This document shows, one piece after another, positions 51,946-63,880 of a DNA stretch of 64,000 nucleotides. The position numbers were made by a program, and so were the translations under genes. The notes beneath the pieces are model-generated. The model saw nothing but the letters and a program-made list of their open reading frames with translations. It made no database searches and was not told the origin of the DNA. Every line of letters begins with the position of its first letter. The stretch's first letter is position 1. The stretch covers positions 316,001 through 380,000 of the forward strand of contig JAIBBX010000001.1 in NCBI GenBank assembly GCA_019694475.1, written 5' to 3'. The DNA is from Parachlamydiales bacterium. Lineage in GTDB: Bacteria; Chlamydiota; Chlamydiia; Chlamydiales; SM23-39.

Positions 51946-54411
51946 TTATTTAGGGATTTCTACTTCTTCTGCAACCGCTTCAATCTTCTGCGCCCCTACG
52001 ACGAGATCTTCCTCATCCTTGAGGTTCACTAGCCGGACTCCCTGCGTCGATCTGCCCATCACGCGAACTTCGCGCATTGGGATTCGAACTGCCTGTCCTG
52101 CTTGGGACATGAGGAGGACGCCATCGGAATCGGTGACGCTAAGAGCTGCTACCACCATGCCATTCCTTTCGGAGGTGATGATCGAGCGAACGCCTACGCC
52201 GCCTCGGTTTGTTTGACGGAATTCTTCGACCTGCGAGCGTTTGCCAAACCCATTTTCACAGACAACCAAGATAGACTCTTGCGGAGTTACCACCTCACAG
52301 CCTATTACTTTGTCTTCCGCGTTCTTCAGGGTTACGCCGCGAACGCCGCGAGCCACCCTGCCGACAGCGCGGACAAGAGATTCATCGAAGCGTACTGCCA
52401 TCCCATTTCGGGTAAAGAGCATAATTTGTTGAGAAGGACGCGTCATACGGGCTGCAATGAGTTCATCGCCTTCGTCGATGTTGATCGCGTAGACCCCTTT
52501 GCGTCTTGGATTGCTAAATTCAGAAAGCTCTGTCTTTTTCACAACGCCTTTCATCGTGGCAAGAAGGATAGATGCGCCTTCTTCTTCAAAGGTTTTGACT
52601 CTGAGAACAGCGGCTACTTTTTCGTTTTCTTGTAAATCTTCAAGGAGGTTGATGATCGGCCGTCCTTTCGTGCGGCGTCCGCCCTCTGGAATTTGCCAAA
52701 CTTTCGTCCAATAGCAGCGCCCAAGTGTTGTGAAAATAATGAGCGTATCATGCGTGGAGGCAACATAGATGTTTTTCAAAACATCTTCTTCTTTCTTCAT
52801 CTCCATGCCCATGACTCCCGCACCGCCTCTGCGCTGTTCGCGGAATGTGTCGATCGGCATACGCTTGATGTAGTCGTCATTGGAAATCGCAATCACAACT
52901 TGCTCGTCTGCGATTAGGTCTTCCATCGCAAATTCGCCTTCGGCTGCTACAATCTTTGTTTTGCGTTCAGACTTGTTTTTCAGCTCGCCGAGCTCTTCGC
53001 GAATGATGCCCCTCACTAGTTCTTCAGAAGCTAGGATCGCTTTATAGTGGGCGATTCTCTCGAGAAGGTCTTTGTATTCTGCGTCGATTTTCTCCGCTTC
53101 AAGGCCAGTTAACTGATAGAGTCTCAAATCGAGAACGGCATTGGCTTGTTTCTCAGAAAGGCCAAAACGCATCATCAGCTCTGTGCGGGCGGCATCGCGG
53201 TTTGAAGAGGCGCGGATCACTTTTACAACCTCATCGAGGTGGTCAAGAGCCTTGAGATAGCCTTCGAGAATATGGGCTCTCGCCTCTGCTCTGATTAGCT
53301 CATAGCGAGTTCGCTTGCGGATCACATCAATTCTATGATCGATCCAAGCCGAAATAAACTGTTTGATGTTCATGGTTCTTGGCAAACCATGATCGAGCGC
53401 CAACATGTTGCAGCCAAATGTGACTTGCAAATCGGTATTTTTATACAGCTGGTTGATCACTACATCGGGGATCTCGCCTTTCTTGAGCTCAAGAACAACG
53501 CGAAGTCCATCTTTATCCGACTCATCGCGCACATCGGAAATCCCTGTGAGCGTTTTATCGTTGACGAGATCAGCAATGTGCTTAACGAGGTTGGATTTAT
53601 TGACGTTGTAAGGAATCTCATCGACCACGATCTGCTGTTTGCCGTTTGGCATATCTTCGACCCGCATCTGGGCACGCAAAATCACTTTGCCGCGGCCAGT
53701 ATGGTAAGCCTCTTTAATGCCTCTATAACCGCAAATGATCCCGCCTGTTGGGAAATCGGGTCCTGGCATCACCTTCATGATTTCGTCGATCGAAACAGAG
53801 CGATTGTCCAAAACAAGCAATGTTGCTTCGATCAGTTCGTTCAAGTTATGGGGTGGAATATTCGTCGCCATCCCAACAGCAATACCGGTCGATCCGTTGC
53901 AGAGCAGATTGGGGAATTTCGCAGGAAAGACCGTCGGCTCAAGTTTCGTCTCATCATAGTTGGCCACCATATCGACAGTATCTTTGTCGAGGTCTTCCAT
54001 TAAAGCCATAGCAGAAGAAGTAAGTCTTGCTTCCGTATAACGCATCGCAGCGGGTGGATCGCCGTCGATCGAACCAAAGTTTCCTTGACCGTTGATGAGC
54101 GAATAACGCATCACCCAGTCTTGGGCTAGGCGCACCAAGGTCGGGTAAATCACTGTTTCGCCGTGCGGGTGGTAGTCGCCCGAGGTGTCGCCCGAGATTT
54201 TGGCGCACTTACGGTGTTTTGCGCCTGGGGTCAGGTTGAGCTGCCGCATTGCATACAGAATGCGCCGCTGGGACGGTTTCAACCCGTCTCTCACGTCGGG
54301 AAGAGCGCGGGAAATAATGACCGACATCGAATAGCGAAGGTAGCTCTCCTTCATTTCTTCTTCGACGTTACGCGGGACTATGTCTTCATCTTGTGTATAC
54401 GACATGCTCAA
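51946..54411 (-). CDS. gyrA: DNA gyrase subunit A
   Basis: The 821-residue product has the active-site Tyr125 in AAMRYTEARL and the helix-turn GDYHPHGETVIYP, followed by the tower/coiled-coil region and the C-terminal beta-pinwheel (RRGGAGVMGM resembles the GyrA box). At the positions of E. coli Ser83 and Asp87 it has Thr86 and Pro90. GyrA mediates DNA cleavage and passage for negative supercoiling. It lies 5 nt after gyrB, the same order as in Chlamydia. Confidence 0.96.
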   Translation of the reverse strand: MSMSYTQDEDIVPRNVEEEMKESYLRYSMSVIISRALPDVRDGLKPSQRRILYAMRQLNLTPGAKHRKCAKISGDTSGDYHPHGETVIYPTLVRLAQDWVMRYSLINGQGNFGSIDGDPPAAMRYTEARLTSSAMALMEDLDKDTVDMVANYDETKLEPTVFPAKFPNLLCNGSTGIAVGMATNIPPHNLNELIEATLLVLDNRSVSIDEIMKVMPGPDFPTGGIICGYRGIKEAYHTGRGKVILRAQMRVEDMPNGKQQIVVDEIPYNVNKSNLVKHIADLVNDKTLTGISDVRDESDKDGLRVVLELKKGEIPDVVINQLYKNTDLQVTFGCNMLALDHGLPRTMNIKQFISAWIDHRIDVIRKRTRYELIRAEARAHILEGYLKALDHLDEVVKVIRASSNRDAARTELMMRFGLSEKQANAVLDLRLYQLTGLEAEKIDAEYKDLLERIAHYKAILASEELVRGIIREELGELKNKSERKTKIVAAEGEFAMEDLIADEQVVIAISNDDYIKRMPIDTFREQRRGGAGVMGMEMKKEEDVLKNIYVASTHDTLIIFTTLGRCYWTKVWQIPEGGRRTKGRPIINLLEDLQENEKVAAVLRVKTFEEEGASILLATMKGVVKKTELSEFSNPRRKGVYAINIDEGDELIAARMTRPSQQIMLFTRNGMAVRFDESLVRAVGRVARGVRGVTLKNAEDKVIGCEVVTPQESILVVCENGFGKRSQVEEFRQTNRGGVGVRSIITSERNGMVVAALSVTDSDGVLLMSQAGQAVRIPMREVRVMGRSTQGVRLVNLKDEEDLVVGAQKIEAVAEEVEIPK

Positions 54412-54416
54412 ATTCC

Positions 54417-56903
<2,487 letters not shown>

Positions 56904-57236
56904 TTACCCCACCCGAAATACGAGATTTCGGATTGAAAATTTCTCTTGTAGCGATTTTAAGAGCCGTCCTTTTTCTGGACCTGCTAGTAAACTGTAGAGA
57001 GTAGAACTTTTTACTTTCACCGTCAAGACCCCATCGATATAGGATACGGGTTCGGTGAAGGGAGACATTTTTTCTCCCATGAGATTTTGCCAAAATTGGA
57101 AAATTTCAACTCTTGGATCTCTGTTTTTTTTGCTGATATCGACGAGAATTTCAGACAGCATTTCTGCTGCATTTTTTACCGGATTTTCAGTGCCCGAATA
57201 ATTTCTTCTTGTGCGAGATCTCATGTTTCTTAGCAT
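56904..57236 (-). CDS. DUF721/DciA-like protein
   Basis: The 110-residue product has the DUF721 core: FQFWQNLMGEKMSPFTEPVSYIDGVLTVKVKSSTLYSLL, the W..hvG..ia.ht.p..i..g.L.V.v.ss pattern. DUF721 covers DciA, the DnaB helicase loader of many bacteria. It sits 3 nt before gyrB on the same strand, as in Chlamydia. Starts at 57236 or 57224 are possible. Confidence 0.85.
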   Translation of the reverse strand: MLRNMRSRTRRNYSGTENPVKNAAEMLSEILVDISKKNRDPRVEIFQFWQNLMGEKMSPFTEPVSYIDGVLTVKVKSSTLYSLLAGPEKGRLLKSLQEKFSIRNLVFRVG

Positions 57237-57330
57237 ACCAAAATTGAATCAAAAACACAACGGTTATAGATACGCTCTTCTGTTAGAAAAAACCTATCGA
57301 ATAAAATTTCTTTTAGGTATGCTTTTTTGA

Positions 57331-58104
57331 ATGAATCTTCGGCTCTTTTTTTTTCTACTATTTGCGAGCTGGTGTTTACAAGCAGACCTATTGCTGAACG
57401 ATGTTAAAAATGACGCGCCCGGGCTTGAAATAGCTAACAAACCTATTTTTGTAAGCCTCGGCTCCTCCTGTGTTCCAGCAGGAATATTGAGACAAGCTAG
57501 ATTAAGAAGCGCCGCATTTCCTTTAGATTGGCTTTTTTCCCTTGATAATCAAGGCTTGATTAGAGCGATCAGGGGGGATTTCGAGCATTTTTTGAATGAT
57601 GATTTCCTCATTCCCGACAACTTTCTCATTCCGGAAGCTAATGGAGCTTCTCTTGTCCATTTTGATTATCATTTTCAATTTTTGCATGAAGGAGATTTCT
57701 TCGGGAGCAAATATGAACAGCACATGCAAGGGTTGAAAGAAAGGTATCAAAGGCGGATCGAACGTTTTAGAGCTCTTGCAGAATACCCAGGAACAGTGAT
57801 TTTTCTCAGATGCTCTTATGAATTCGCGTTAAGCGATTTCAGAATATATTATAAATGTCAAGGGGCGCTCGACATTTCTGATGAAGATTCAACGAATCTT
57901 TTTTTGGCTCTTAAAGAACGATTCCCAAAGATGAAAATGAAGCTGATCATTATCAATCAAGGAGCTCCTCCTTTGAATGGAATTGAGATTGAGAAGATTT
58001 TGCAAGGTGAAATAATCAAAGTTAGACATTACTACCCTACTTATAGCGAAATGTTTAGCGGTTTTGGCGACTTTCTTATTCAGAATTTCCAATATTTGCC
58101 TTAG
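57331..58104 (+). CDS. DUF1796 putative papain-like cysteine peptidase with signal peptide
   Basis: The 257-residue product begins MNLRLFFFLLFASWCLQADL (Sec signal). It continues with FVSLGSSCVPAGILRQARLRSAAFPLDWLFSLDNQGL and GDFEHFLNDDF, the DUF1796 signature (SLGxxC...FDWL). The Cys in GSSC is the proposed nucleophile. Homologues occur in bacteria, large DNA viruses and near glycan genes; their substrates are unknown. It is inserted between the DUF721 gene and mgtE. Confidence 0.75.
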   Translation: MNLRLFFFLLFASWCLQADLLLNDVKNDAPGLEIANKPIFVSLGSSCVPAGILRQARLRSAAFPLDWLFSLDNQGLIRAIRGDFEHFLNDDFLIPDNFLIPEANGASLVHFDYHFQFLHEGDFFGSKYEQHMQGLKERYQRRIERFRALAEYPGTVIFLRCSYEFALSDFRIYYKCQGALDISDEDSTNLFLALKERFPKMKMKLIIINQGAPPLNGIEIEKILQGEIIKVRHYYPTYSEMFSGFGDFLIQNFQYLP

Positions 58105-58141
58105 AGACTGTTAACGGAATTAGTTTCAGTCGATTTTTCGG

Positions 58142-58159
58142 TTCTTTTGGCCAAAAGAA
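58142..58159. terminator. perfect 18-bp palindrome between convergent genes
   Basis: TTCTTTTGG/CCAAAAGAA is a perfect palindrome in the centre of a longer imperfect hairpin (outer T5 and A5 runs pair) in the 82-nt gap between the DUF1796 gene and mgtE, probably a bidirectional terminator. Confidence 0.5.
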
Positions 58160-58186
58160 TCCAAAAACTCGACGAAAAACAGTCTC

Positions 58187-59629
58187 TTAGAGAAACAAGT
58201 TGCTGATTCCCCAGGCAATCACAAAGTAGATGGTCATTGATAAGAAGTCGTTGAAAGCGGTCACGATCGGACCTGCTGAAATTGCTGGATCAACTCCAAT
58301 TTTCGAGAAGAAAAGGGGCGAAAATACGCCTAAAAACGTTCCGGCAAAACATCCCCCGATCAGTCCAGAGCCAACGATCGCTGCAACGGCTGCCGGCGTA
58401 GTCGGGCCCAGCGCGCTGCCGCTGATGAAATCGAGCAAATAGATCAAAAGCGCGCATCCGACCCCAAAAATGGACCCAGTAAAGAGTCCGCTGAGGAGTT
58501 CCTTTGTAATAGTTTCTTTCCTGCTGCCCACAGAAAGGCCTCCAAGAGCCATGATCCTGACGAGTACCGTACTGCATTGAAGGCCGATATTTCCCGACAT
58601 TCCGTTGATGAGAGGAACAAAAAATAGAGCAAAGGTCAGCACCCCACCCTCATGTTTTTGGAATGAAGACATGACGCCTACATTCACAAGCCCAGCAAGA
58701 AGCGTGACAAGCAGCCAGGGCGCCCTCGTCAAAAAGCGGCGCAATATTGGATCGTGCGATGTGAATTTTTCATTCGTACCGGCCATACGGGCAATCGTTT
58801 CATCGGCCAAATCTTCCATGGCCTCTACAATGTCTTCATGGGCGATGACGCCGATCAGCTCATTGTCGATATCCACGACGGGAAGGGAAGAAATTTTATA
58901 TCGCTCGACGATATCGATTACCTCTTCGCGGGTTGCCTCGACCGTTACTTTGTGGAGAATGGGACGCATCACCTGTCTCAGCGGGATGGCGCCTGAATTG
59001 ATCATCATGTTACGGGCGGGGACATAGCCTTGCAATTCGCCTGTATCATTCAAAATAAAAATACCCTTCGTGAAATCGATGCGGGGGTTGTCCCGAATGT
59101 AGTCCGCTGCCTCGCCGATGGTCATATCCATGGTGAAGGCAAAGAATTCGGAAGTCATTAATCTTCCTGCACTCTTCCTGTCGTGCTTTTTCAGCTCGCG
59201 GATCCGATTCGCCTTCTTCGAGTCGATCAGATCCATCAAGCGGCGGAAACGTCTTTCAGGCATGTCATCGACCACCCAAACCGCTTCGTCAGTCGGCATC
59301 CGCTCAAAAATCTTCTTCAATTCGACATCATCGATCATACGAAACAGGGCAAGCCGGGTGTCGCTATCGGTATTGATTAAAAATTTGATTTTGTCGTCGC
59401 GGCTAGGCAGGTTCTCATATAAGACGGGGCGGACATTGGGAGGAAGATGGGATGCGGCGTAAGCAAGGTCTATAGGAGAGTGCTCGCACGCAATCTTAGC
59501 GATGTCGTGCAGCCGCACTTTGGACGTTTGCTTATGAAAAGCCTTTTCGAGCTTTTCTTTGAGCAAATCGTCAATGCGCCCTACTTGGGACTCTGTCTCT
59601 TGCTCATCCATGATTAACTCTTGACCCAA
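58187..59629 (-). CDS. mgtE: magnesium transporter MgtE
   Basis: The 480-residue product has the MgtE N domain (about 50-150: FERMPTDEAVWVVDDMPERRFRRLMDL), a CBS pair (about 150-275) and five membrane helices with PLINGMSGNIGLQCSTVLVR and the conserved pore residues (NGMSGNIG..Q). The cytosolic domains sense Mg2+ and gate the channel. Position next to the gyrase block matches Chlamydia. Confidence 0.95.
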   Translation of the reverse strand: MGQELIMDEQETESQVGRIDDLLKEKLEKAFHKQTSKVRLHDIAKIACEHSPIDLAYAASHLPPNVRPVLYENLPSRDDKIKFLINTDSDTRLALFRMIDDVELKKIFERMPTDEAVWVVDDMPERRFRRLMDLIDSKKANRIRELKKHDRKSAGRLMTSEFFAFTMDMTIGEAADYIRDNPRIDFTKGIFILNDTGELQGYVPARNMMINSGAIPLRQVMRPILHKVTVEATREEVIDIVERYKISSLPVVDIDNELIGVIAHEDIVEAMEDLADETIARMAGTNEKFTSHDPILRRFLTRAPWLLVTLLAGLVNVGVMSSFQKHEGGVLTFALFFVPLINGMSGNIGLQCSTVLVRIMALGGLSVGSRKETITKELLSGLFTGSIFGVGCALLIYLLDFISGSALGPTTPAAVAAIVGSGLIGGCFAGTFLGVFSPLFFSKIGVDPAISAGPIVTAFNDFLSMTIYFVIAWGISNLFL

Positions 59630-59681
59630 GTATAATATAGACTAGAAATTAAACCTACAATGATCTAATATCGAAGTCCAT

Positions 59682-61496
59682 ATGCACGATCCAGAAAAAA
59701 TCCGCAACATTGCAATCATTGCACACATTGACCACGGGAAAACTACACTTCTCGACAATCTCCTGAAACAAGGAAATATTTTCCGCGAACACGAAAAAAT
59801 CCCTGAACGGGTCATGGATAGCTATGACCAAGAGAAGGAGCGAGGCATTACGATTTTTGCCAAGCACACCTGCGTCATGTACAAGGATTTCAAAATCAAT
59901 ATCATCGACACCCCTGGCCATGCCGACTTTTCCGGCGAGGTCGAGCGTGTGCTCGGAATGGTCAATTCGGTTCTTCTCCTCATCGACGCCCAAGAAGGGC
60001 CGATGCCGCAGACCCGTTTCGTCCTTTCTCAAGCCCTGAAAATGGGTTTAAGGCCGATTGTTGTTTTGAATAAGATCGACCGGCCTCACGCGAACCCCGA
60101 CCGAGCTTTGAATTTGGCCTTCGACCTCTTCATGGAGCTCGGCGCTAATGATGAGCAGCTCGACTTCCCATACATTTATGCTTCCGGGTTCAATGGCTAT
60201 GCAATTGATAAAATTGGCGATGAGCCAAAAGATTTGACCCCCCTCTTTGAGATGATCTTGAGAAAGGCTCCAGCTCCCTCAGGGAATCTCGAACTGCCAT
60301 TCCTCATGCAGGCAGCGACCCTTCAATACGACGACTACGTCGGCAGACAGGCGTGCGGTCGAATTTTGGAAGGCAAAATCAAGAAAAACGACATGGTGAC
60401 CCGCGTTGACCGCAATGGCAACCACACCAATCATAAAATTGTCCGAATCGAAGGCCACTTGGGGCTGAAAGAAATTGAAATCGAAAATGCGGGAGCCGGC
60501 GACATCGTCGTCCTTTCAGGCATTCCCGAGATCGAAATCGGCGATACGATTTGCGATCCGAATCAAATCCATCAACTGCCGCCCATTACTTTGGCAGAAC
60601 CGACCGTTTCCGTTGAGTTTTTAGTCAATACAAGCCCATTTGTTGGCAAAGACGGGAAACATGTGACGATGAACAAATTGCGCGAAAGGCTGCAGAAAGA
60701 AAAACGGGCTAACATTTCGCTCAAGATTGAAGAAATTCCAGGGCGCGATGATTCGATCCGCGTTTGCGGAAGGGGCGAATTGCACCTAGCCGTTCTGATT
60801 GAAGCGATGCGACGCGAAGGCTATGAAATGGCTATTTCAAAGCCAAAGGTCATCACAAAAGAAGTCGATGGCGTGGTGATGGAGCCGATGGAACGAGTCC
60901 ATGTGGAAGTTCCCGAGCAATTTTCCGGCACGGTGATTGAAGACCTCTCCAAGAGAAAAGGAGAAATGCGGTCTCTCGAAACATCTGAGCACGGCCTGAC
61001 AACCATGCAATTCCTCGTTCCGACTCGAGGCCTCATGGGATACCGCAACGACTTTTTAACCCGAACATCTGGTCTTGGCGTTCTCACTTCGATTTTTGAA
61101 ACATTTGCTCCTTGGAAAGGCGAAATGGCAGGAAGAGCGCGAGGCGTTCTCATCTCGAACAGCCCAGGCAAAGCAAACGGATACGCCCTTTTCAACTTGC
61201 AAGAGCGCGGTTCTCTTTTTGTGAAGCCAGGCGATGAAGTTTACGAGGGAATGGTTGTCGGCGAACATGCGCGCGATAACGATCTCGTTGTCAATGCGAC
61301 GAAAGCCAAACAGCTCACGAACGTGCGGGCAGCTGGAAGTGATGAGAATATCATCCTCACCCCGCCGCGCAAATTCACCTTGGAACAAGCGATCGATTAC
61401 ATCGCTGATGATGAACTCGTCGAGGTAACGCCGAATTTCATTCGTCTACGAAAAGTGTATTTGACGGAAAACGAGCGCAAACGGCAATCTCGTTGA
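59682..61496 (+). CDS. typA: GTP-binding protein TypA/BipA
   Basis: The 604-residue translational GTPase has [15 protein letters not shown] (G1), RGITIFAK (G2), [11 protein letters not shown] (G3) and NKIDRPHA (G4), followed by EF-G-like domains III and V and the BipA-specific C-terminus ([17 protein letters not shown]). It acts in ribosome assembly and stress adaptation. It is divergent from mgtE and followed after 1 nt by the O-antigen ligase-like gene. Confidence 0.96.
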   Translation: MHDPEKIRNIAIIAHIDHGKTTLLDNLLKQGNIFREHEKIPERVMDSYDQEKERGITIFAKHTCVMYKDFKINIIDTPGHADFSGEVERVLGMVNSVLLLIDAQEGPMPQTRFVLSQALKMGLRPIVVLNKIDRPHANPDRALNLAFDLFMELGANDEQLDFPYIYASGFNGYAIDKIGDEPKDLTPLFEMILRKAPAPSGNLELPFLMQAATLQYDDYVGRQACGRILEGKIKKNDMVTRVDRNGNHTNHKIVRIEGHLGLKEIEIENAGAGDIVVLSGIPEIEIGDTICDPNQIHQLPPITLAEPTVSVEFLVNTSPFVGKDGKHVTMNKLRERLQKEKRANISLKIEEIPGRDDSIRVCGRGELHLAVLIEAMRREGYEMAISKPKVITKEVDGVVMEPMERVHVEVPEQFSGTVIEDLSKRKGEMRSLETSEHGLTTMQFLVPTRGLMGYRNDFLTRTSGLGVLTSIFETFAPWKGEMAGRARGVLISNSPGKANGYALFNLQERGSLFVKPGDEVYEGMVVGEHARDNDLVVNATKAKQLTNVRAAGSDENIILTPPRKFTLEQAIDYIADDELVEVTPNFIRLRKVYLTENERKRQSR

Positions 61497-61497
61497 G

Positions 61498-62835
61498 ATG
61501 TCCAAGAAAACACTTGTGAGTTTGATCTTATTGGGGATGGTTGCATTTCTCATCCCCTTTGAGCACAAATACGACAAGCTCTTTCGTTTCTATTCCCTGA
61601 CTCTCATTCCTAACGGCTTAGAAGTATCAGGGCCCTATGACAAATTGATCTATTTTTATGTCTCCGATCTAATAGCAATCATCCTTACTTGCCTCGGGTT
61701 ATTTGCATTCCGCGTCTCTCTAAAAAAGTGGTTTGGCCATCCTCTTTGGATTGTTTGGGTTTGCTCTTTGGCATCTATTATCGCTTCCCCATTCTTCCAC
61801 TATCCAATCCCCTACTTTAGGCTCTTACAGCTCTTAACACCGATCGCCCTCTTTTCTTTCATCACAAACTTTGAAGAGCCGCAAAAAATCACCCGAATCA
61901 TCCTCACCTGTATTGCAGCTGCAGGACTCATTGAAACAGTCGTGGGCATCGCACAATATTTCCATCAAGCTCCTCTCGGTCTGCGATTTTTTGGCGAAGT
62001 CAATCAAACATCCTTCTTTTACACAGCAGATGGAAACCGTTGGTGGCTCGATCAGTTCTTCAACTATACACCCAAATCGGTCATTTTGATGCGAGCGGCA
62101 GGAACTCTTCCTCACGCGAATGTCTTTGGCGGCTTCATGCTCTTTTCCATACTTGCTACCTATTATCTTTCACAAAGAAAAAAATTTTGGCTCTACACCC
62201 TTCCATTCCAGTTTTTTGCCCTCGCAGTTTCCTATTCCCGCGCAGCCCTTTTTGCTTGGGGTATCGCCACCTTCCTGTGGCTCTGCTTTTCGAAAAAACG
62301 TTTTTCTGTCGCAATTGTGATGACTATAACTCTTTGCCTCACAGCTGGCCTTCTCTATGATCAATATTCCCAAAGAGGCGGAGTGGTGAACTACAACAAT
62401 TGGGTTCAATATTCAGACAACGTGCGAAAAGTGCAGCAAGAAACTGGGGTGAAAATTGCAAAAGACCACTCCATTTTCGGCGTCGGCTTCACTCAATTTT
62501 CTGAAAGATCGGGCTCCTACTTTGGCGATAATATCCAAAGCTATATCCGCGCGACGGCCCCACACAACATCTTCCTCTTTTTGGCTTGCGAAACAGGCTT
62601 GATTTCTCTTGCCGCGTTTCTTCTTTTTCTTGCCTTATGCGGCTGGAGATTCCTCCGCGCTCCAAAAACAGAAGAGACAGTCCTTTTCTTCTCTCTGCTA
62701 TCGGCTTTTCTCTTTATCGGCCTTTGCGATTTTTATCCAATCCTATTCCAGCAGGGCAAACTGATGTTTTTCCTGATCGCATCCCTTCTAGTTGCAAATA
62801 GCCGAAAAATTATATTCGCACCCAAACCCGCGTAG
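61498..62835 (+). CDS. O-antigen ligase/polymerase-like membrane protein
   Basis: The 445-residue protein has about 10-12 membrane helices and a large periplasmic loop (about 295-360). Family marks are RAAGTLPHANVFGGFM, ALAVSYSRAALFAWGI, IFGVGFTQFSE and APHNIFLFLACETGLISL (Wzy/WaaL pattern). Such enzymes join or polymerise surface glycans at the outer face of the inner membrane. A start 1 nt after typA suggests co-transcription. No further glycan operon follows. Confidence 0.8.
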   Translation: MSKKTLVSLILLGMVAFLIPFEHKYDKLFRFYSLTLIPNGLEVSGPYDKLIYFYVSDLIAIILTCLGLFAFRVSLKKWFGHPLWIVWVCSLASIIASPFFHYPIPYFRLLQLLTPIALFSFITNFEEPQKITRIILTCIAAAGLIETVVGIAQYFHQAPLGLRFFGEVNQTSFFYTADGNRWWLDQFFNYTPKSVILMRAAGTLPHANVFGGFMLFSILATYYLSQRKKFWLYTLPFQFFALAVSYSRAALFAWGIATFLWLCFSKKRFSVAIVMTITLCLTAGLLYDQYSQRGGVVNYNNWVQYSDNVRKVQQETGVKIAKDHSIFGVGFTQFSERSGSYFGDNIQSYIRATAPHNIFLFLACETGLISLAAFLLFLALCGWRFLRAPKTEETVLFFSLLSAFLFIGLCDFYPILFQQGKLMFFLIASLLVANSRKIIFAPKPA

Positions 62836-62853
62836 CGGGAACCTTCCGACCAC

Positions 62854-62898
62854 TTGACACAAACCTATTAAATCGGTTATAAAACCTATTAAATAGGT
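62854..62898 (+). promoter_or_regulatory. promoter with two tandem palindromic operators
   Basis: TTGACA (62854-62859) and TATAAA (62878-62883) are 18 bp apart. The word ACCTATTAAATAGGT (perfect palindrome with central base) lies at 62884-62898, and a one-mismatch copy at 62863-62877, exactly 21 bp (two helical turns) apart. One site fills the spacer, the other the transcription start, as expected for autorepression. Confidence 0.8.
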
Positions 62899-62904
62899 GC
62901 AACA

Positions 62905-63240
62905 ATGCTTGAGTATCTTTTTGCCAATAAAAACGTCGAAAAAGTCCTGATGTACCTATGTCTACATGGGAAAGCCAATGCCACTGAGCTCAGTCGTGCC
63001 TTCGAATCAGCTCTCGATCCAATTCAAAAGACGCTACGGAAACTGGAAGCCGGCGGTCTTCTTGCGAGTTTCACAGAAGGAAAGACCCGAGTATTTCAGT
63101 GGAACCCGCGCTACCCTTTTCTGGCAGAAATCCAAGCTCTTGCTAAAAAAGCATACAGTTTCCTTCCGCCAGATATTCAGGAAGATCGGTATCAATCGAA
63201 AAAGAGGAAACGACCTCGCAAAACAGGCAAGCCGCTGTAA
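62905..63240 (+). CDS. winged-helix transcriptional regulator
   Basis: The 111-residue product has an N-terminal winged helix (VEKVLMYLCLHGKANATELSRAFESALDPIQKTLRKLEAGGLLASF, recognition helix about 33-45) and a very basic tail (SKKRKRPRKTGKPL). It resembles regulators that accompany nucleotidyltransferase toxins (AbiEi-like in order, not in length). The promoter carries two palindromes that it probably binds. The next gene follows after 5 nt. Confidence 0.75.
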   Translation: MLEYLFANKNVEKVLMYLCLHGKANATELSRAFESALDPIQKTLRKLEAGGLLASFTEGKTRVFQWNPRYPFLAEIQALAKKAYSFLPPDIQEDRYQSKKRKRPRKTGKPL

Positions 63241-63245
63241 AATAT

Positions 63246-63776
63246 ATGGATTTTTCAAATCCCGACCTCAAAGAACTTGCCTGTTTAATTTGCGAGACGT
63301 TGAAAAGTAGCGGAATTAAAGCTGTCTTAGTCGGAGGCTCCTGTGTCTCTATTTACAGTCATAATCGATACCAATCATCCGATCTTGATTTTGCAACTTA
63401 CGAAGAATTAAAACCCATCGAAAAGGCTTTAGCCAAGCTGGGATTCAAAAGGGCGGGACGTCAATTTTCTCATGACAAATGTCCCTATCTGATTGATTTT
63501 GTGAACCCTCCAATATCAGTCGGCCGTGAAGCAGTTCATCAATTCAACACGCTAAATACTTCCGTTGGGTCTCTACAATTACTCACACCAACCGACTGTG
63601 TTAAAGATCGCCTTGCCTCATTTTTCTACTGGAATGATGCGCAGGCTCTAGATCAAGCTCTATTAGTTGCCGAAGATCACCCCATCGACATAAAAGATCT
63701 TAAGCGCTGGGGAAAAGCGGAAGGATTCGAGAAGAAGCTTCGGGAATTTTTAAAACGATCTACCAAAACCATTTAA
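63246..63776 (+). CDS. nucleotidyltransferase-like protein (AbiEii/DUF6036-like)
   Basis: The 176-residue product has the Pol-beta NTase core: KAVLVGGSCVSIYSHNRYQSSDLDFATYE, with GGS and the DLDF metal motif (only DxD of the first pair is clear), then YLIDFVNPP with the third acidic residue. The C-terminal part is helical. In toxin-antitoxin systems such proteins modify tRNA or other targets; others are housekeeping. Pairing with an autoregulated winged-helix gene supports a toxin-antitoxin or defence reading. Confidence 0.7.
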   Translation: MDFSNPDLKELACLICETLKSSGIKAVLVGGSCVSIYSHNRYQSSDLDFATYEELKPIEKALAKLGFKRAGRQFSHDKCPYLIDFVNPPISVGREAVHQFNTLNTSVGSLQLLTPTDCVKDRLASFFYWNDAQALDQALLVAEDHPIDIKDLKRWGKAEGFEKKLREFLKRSTKTI

Positions 63777-63880
63777 AATAAGGAGCTTCCCCCCTTTCGA
63801 ACCTATCTTAATAAAATTTTATTAGAATCAAATATTGCCTTAGGTATAGACTCCCTAAACTCAAAAAAACGGAGAAATCT

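Noticed and set aside
53335-54003. 222-codon plus-strand frame within gyrA
   Set aside because: It is antisense to conserved GyrA sequence.
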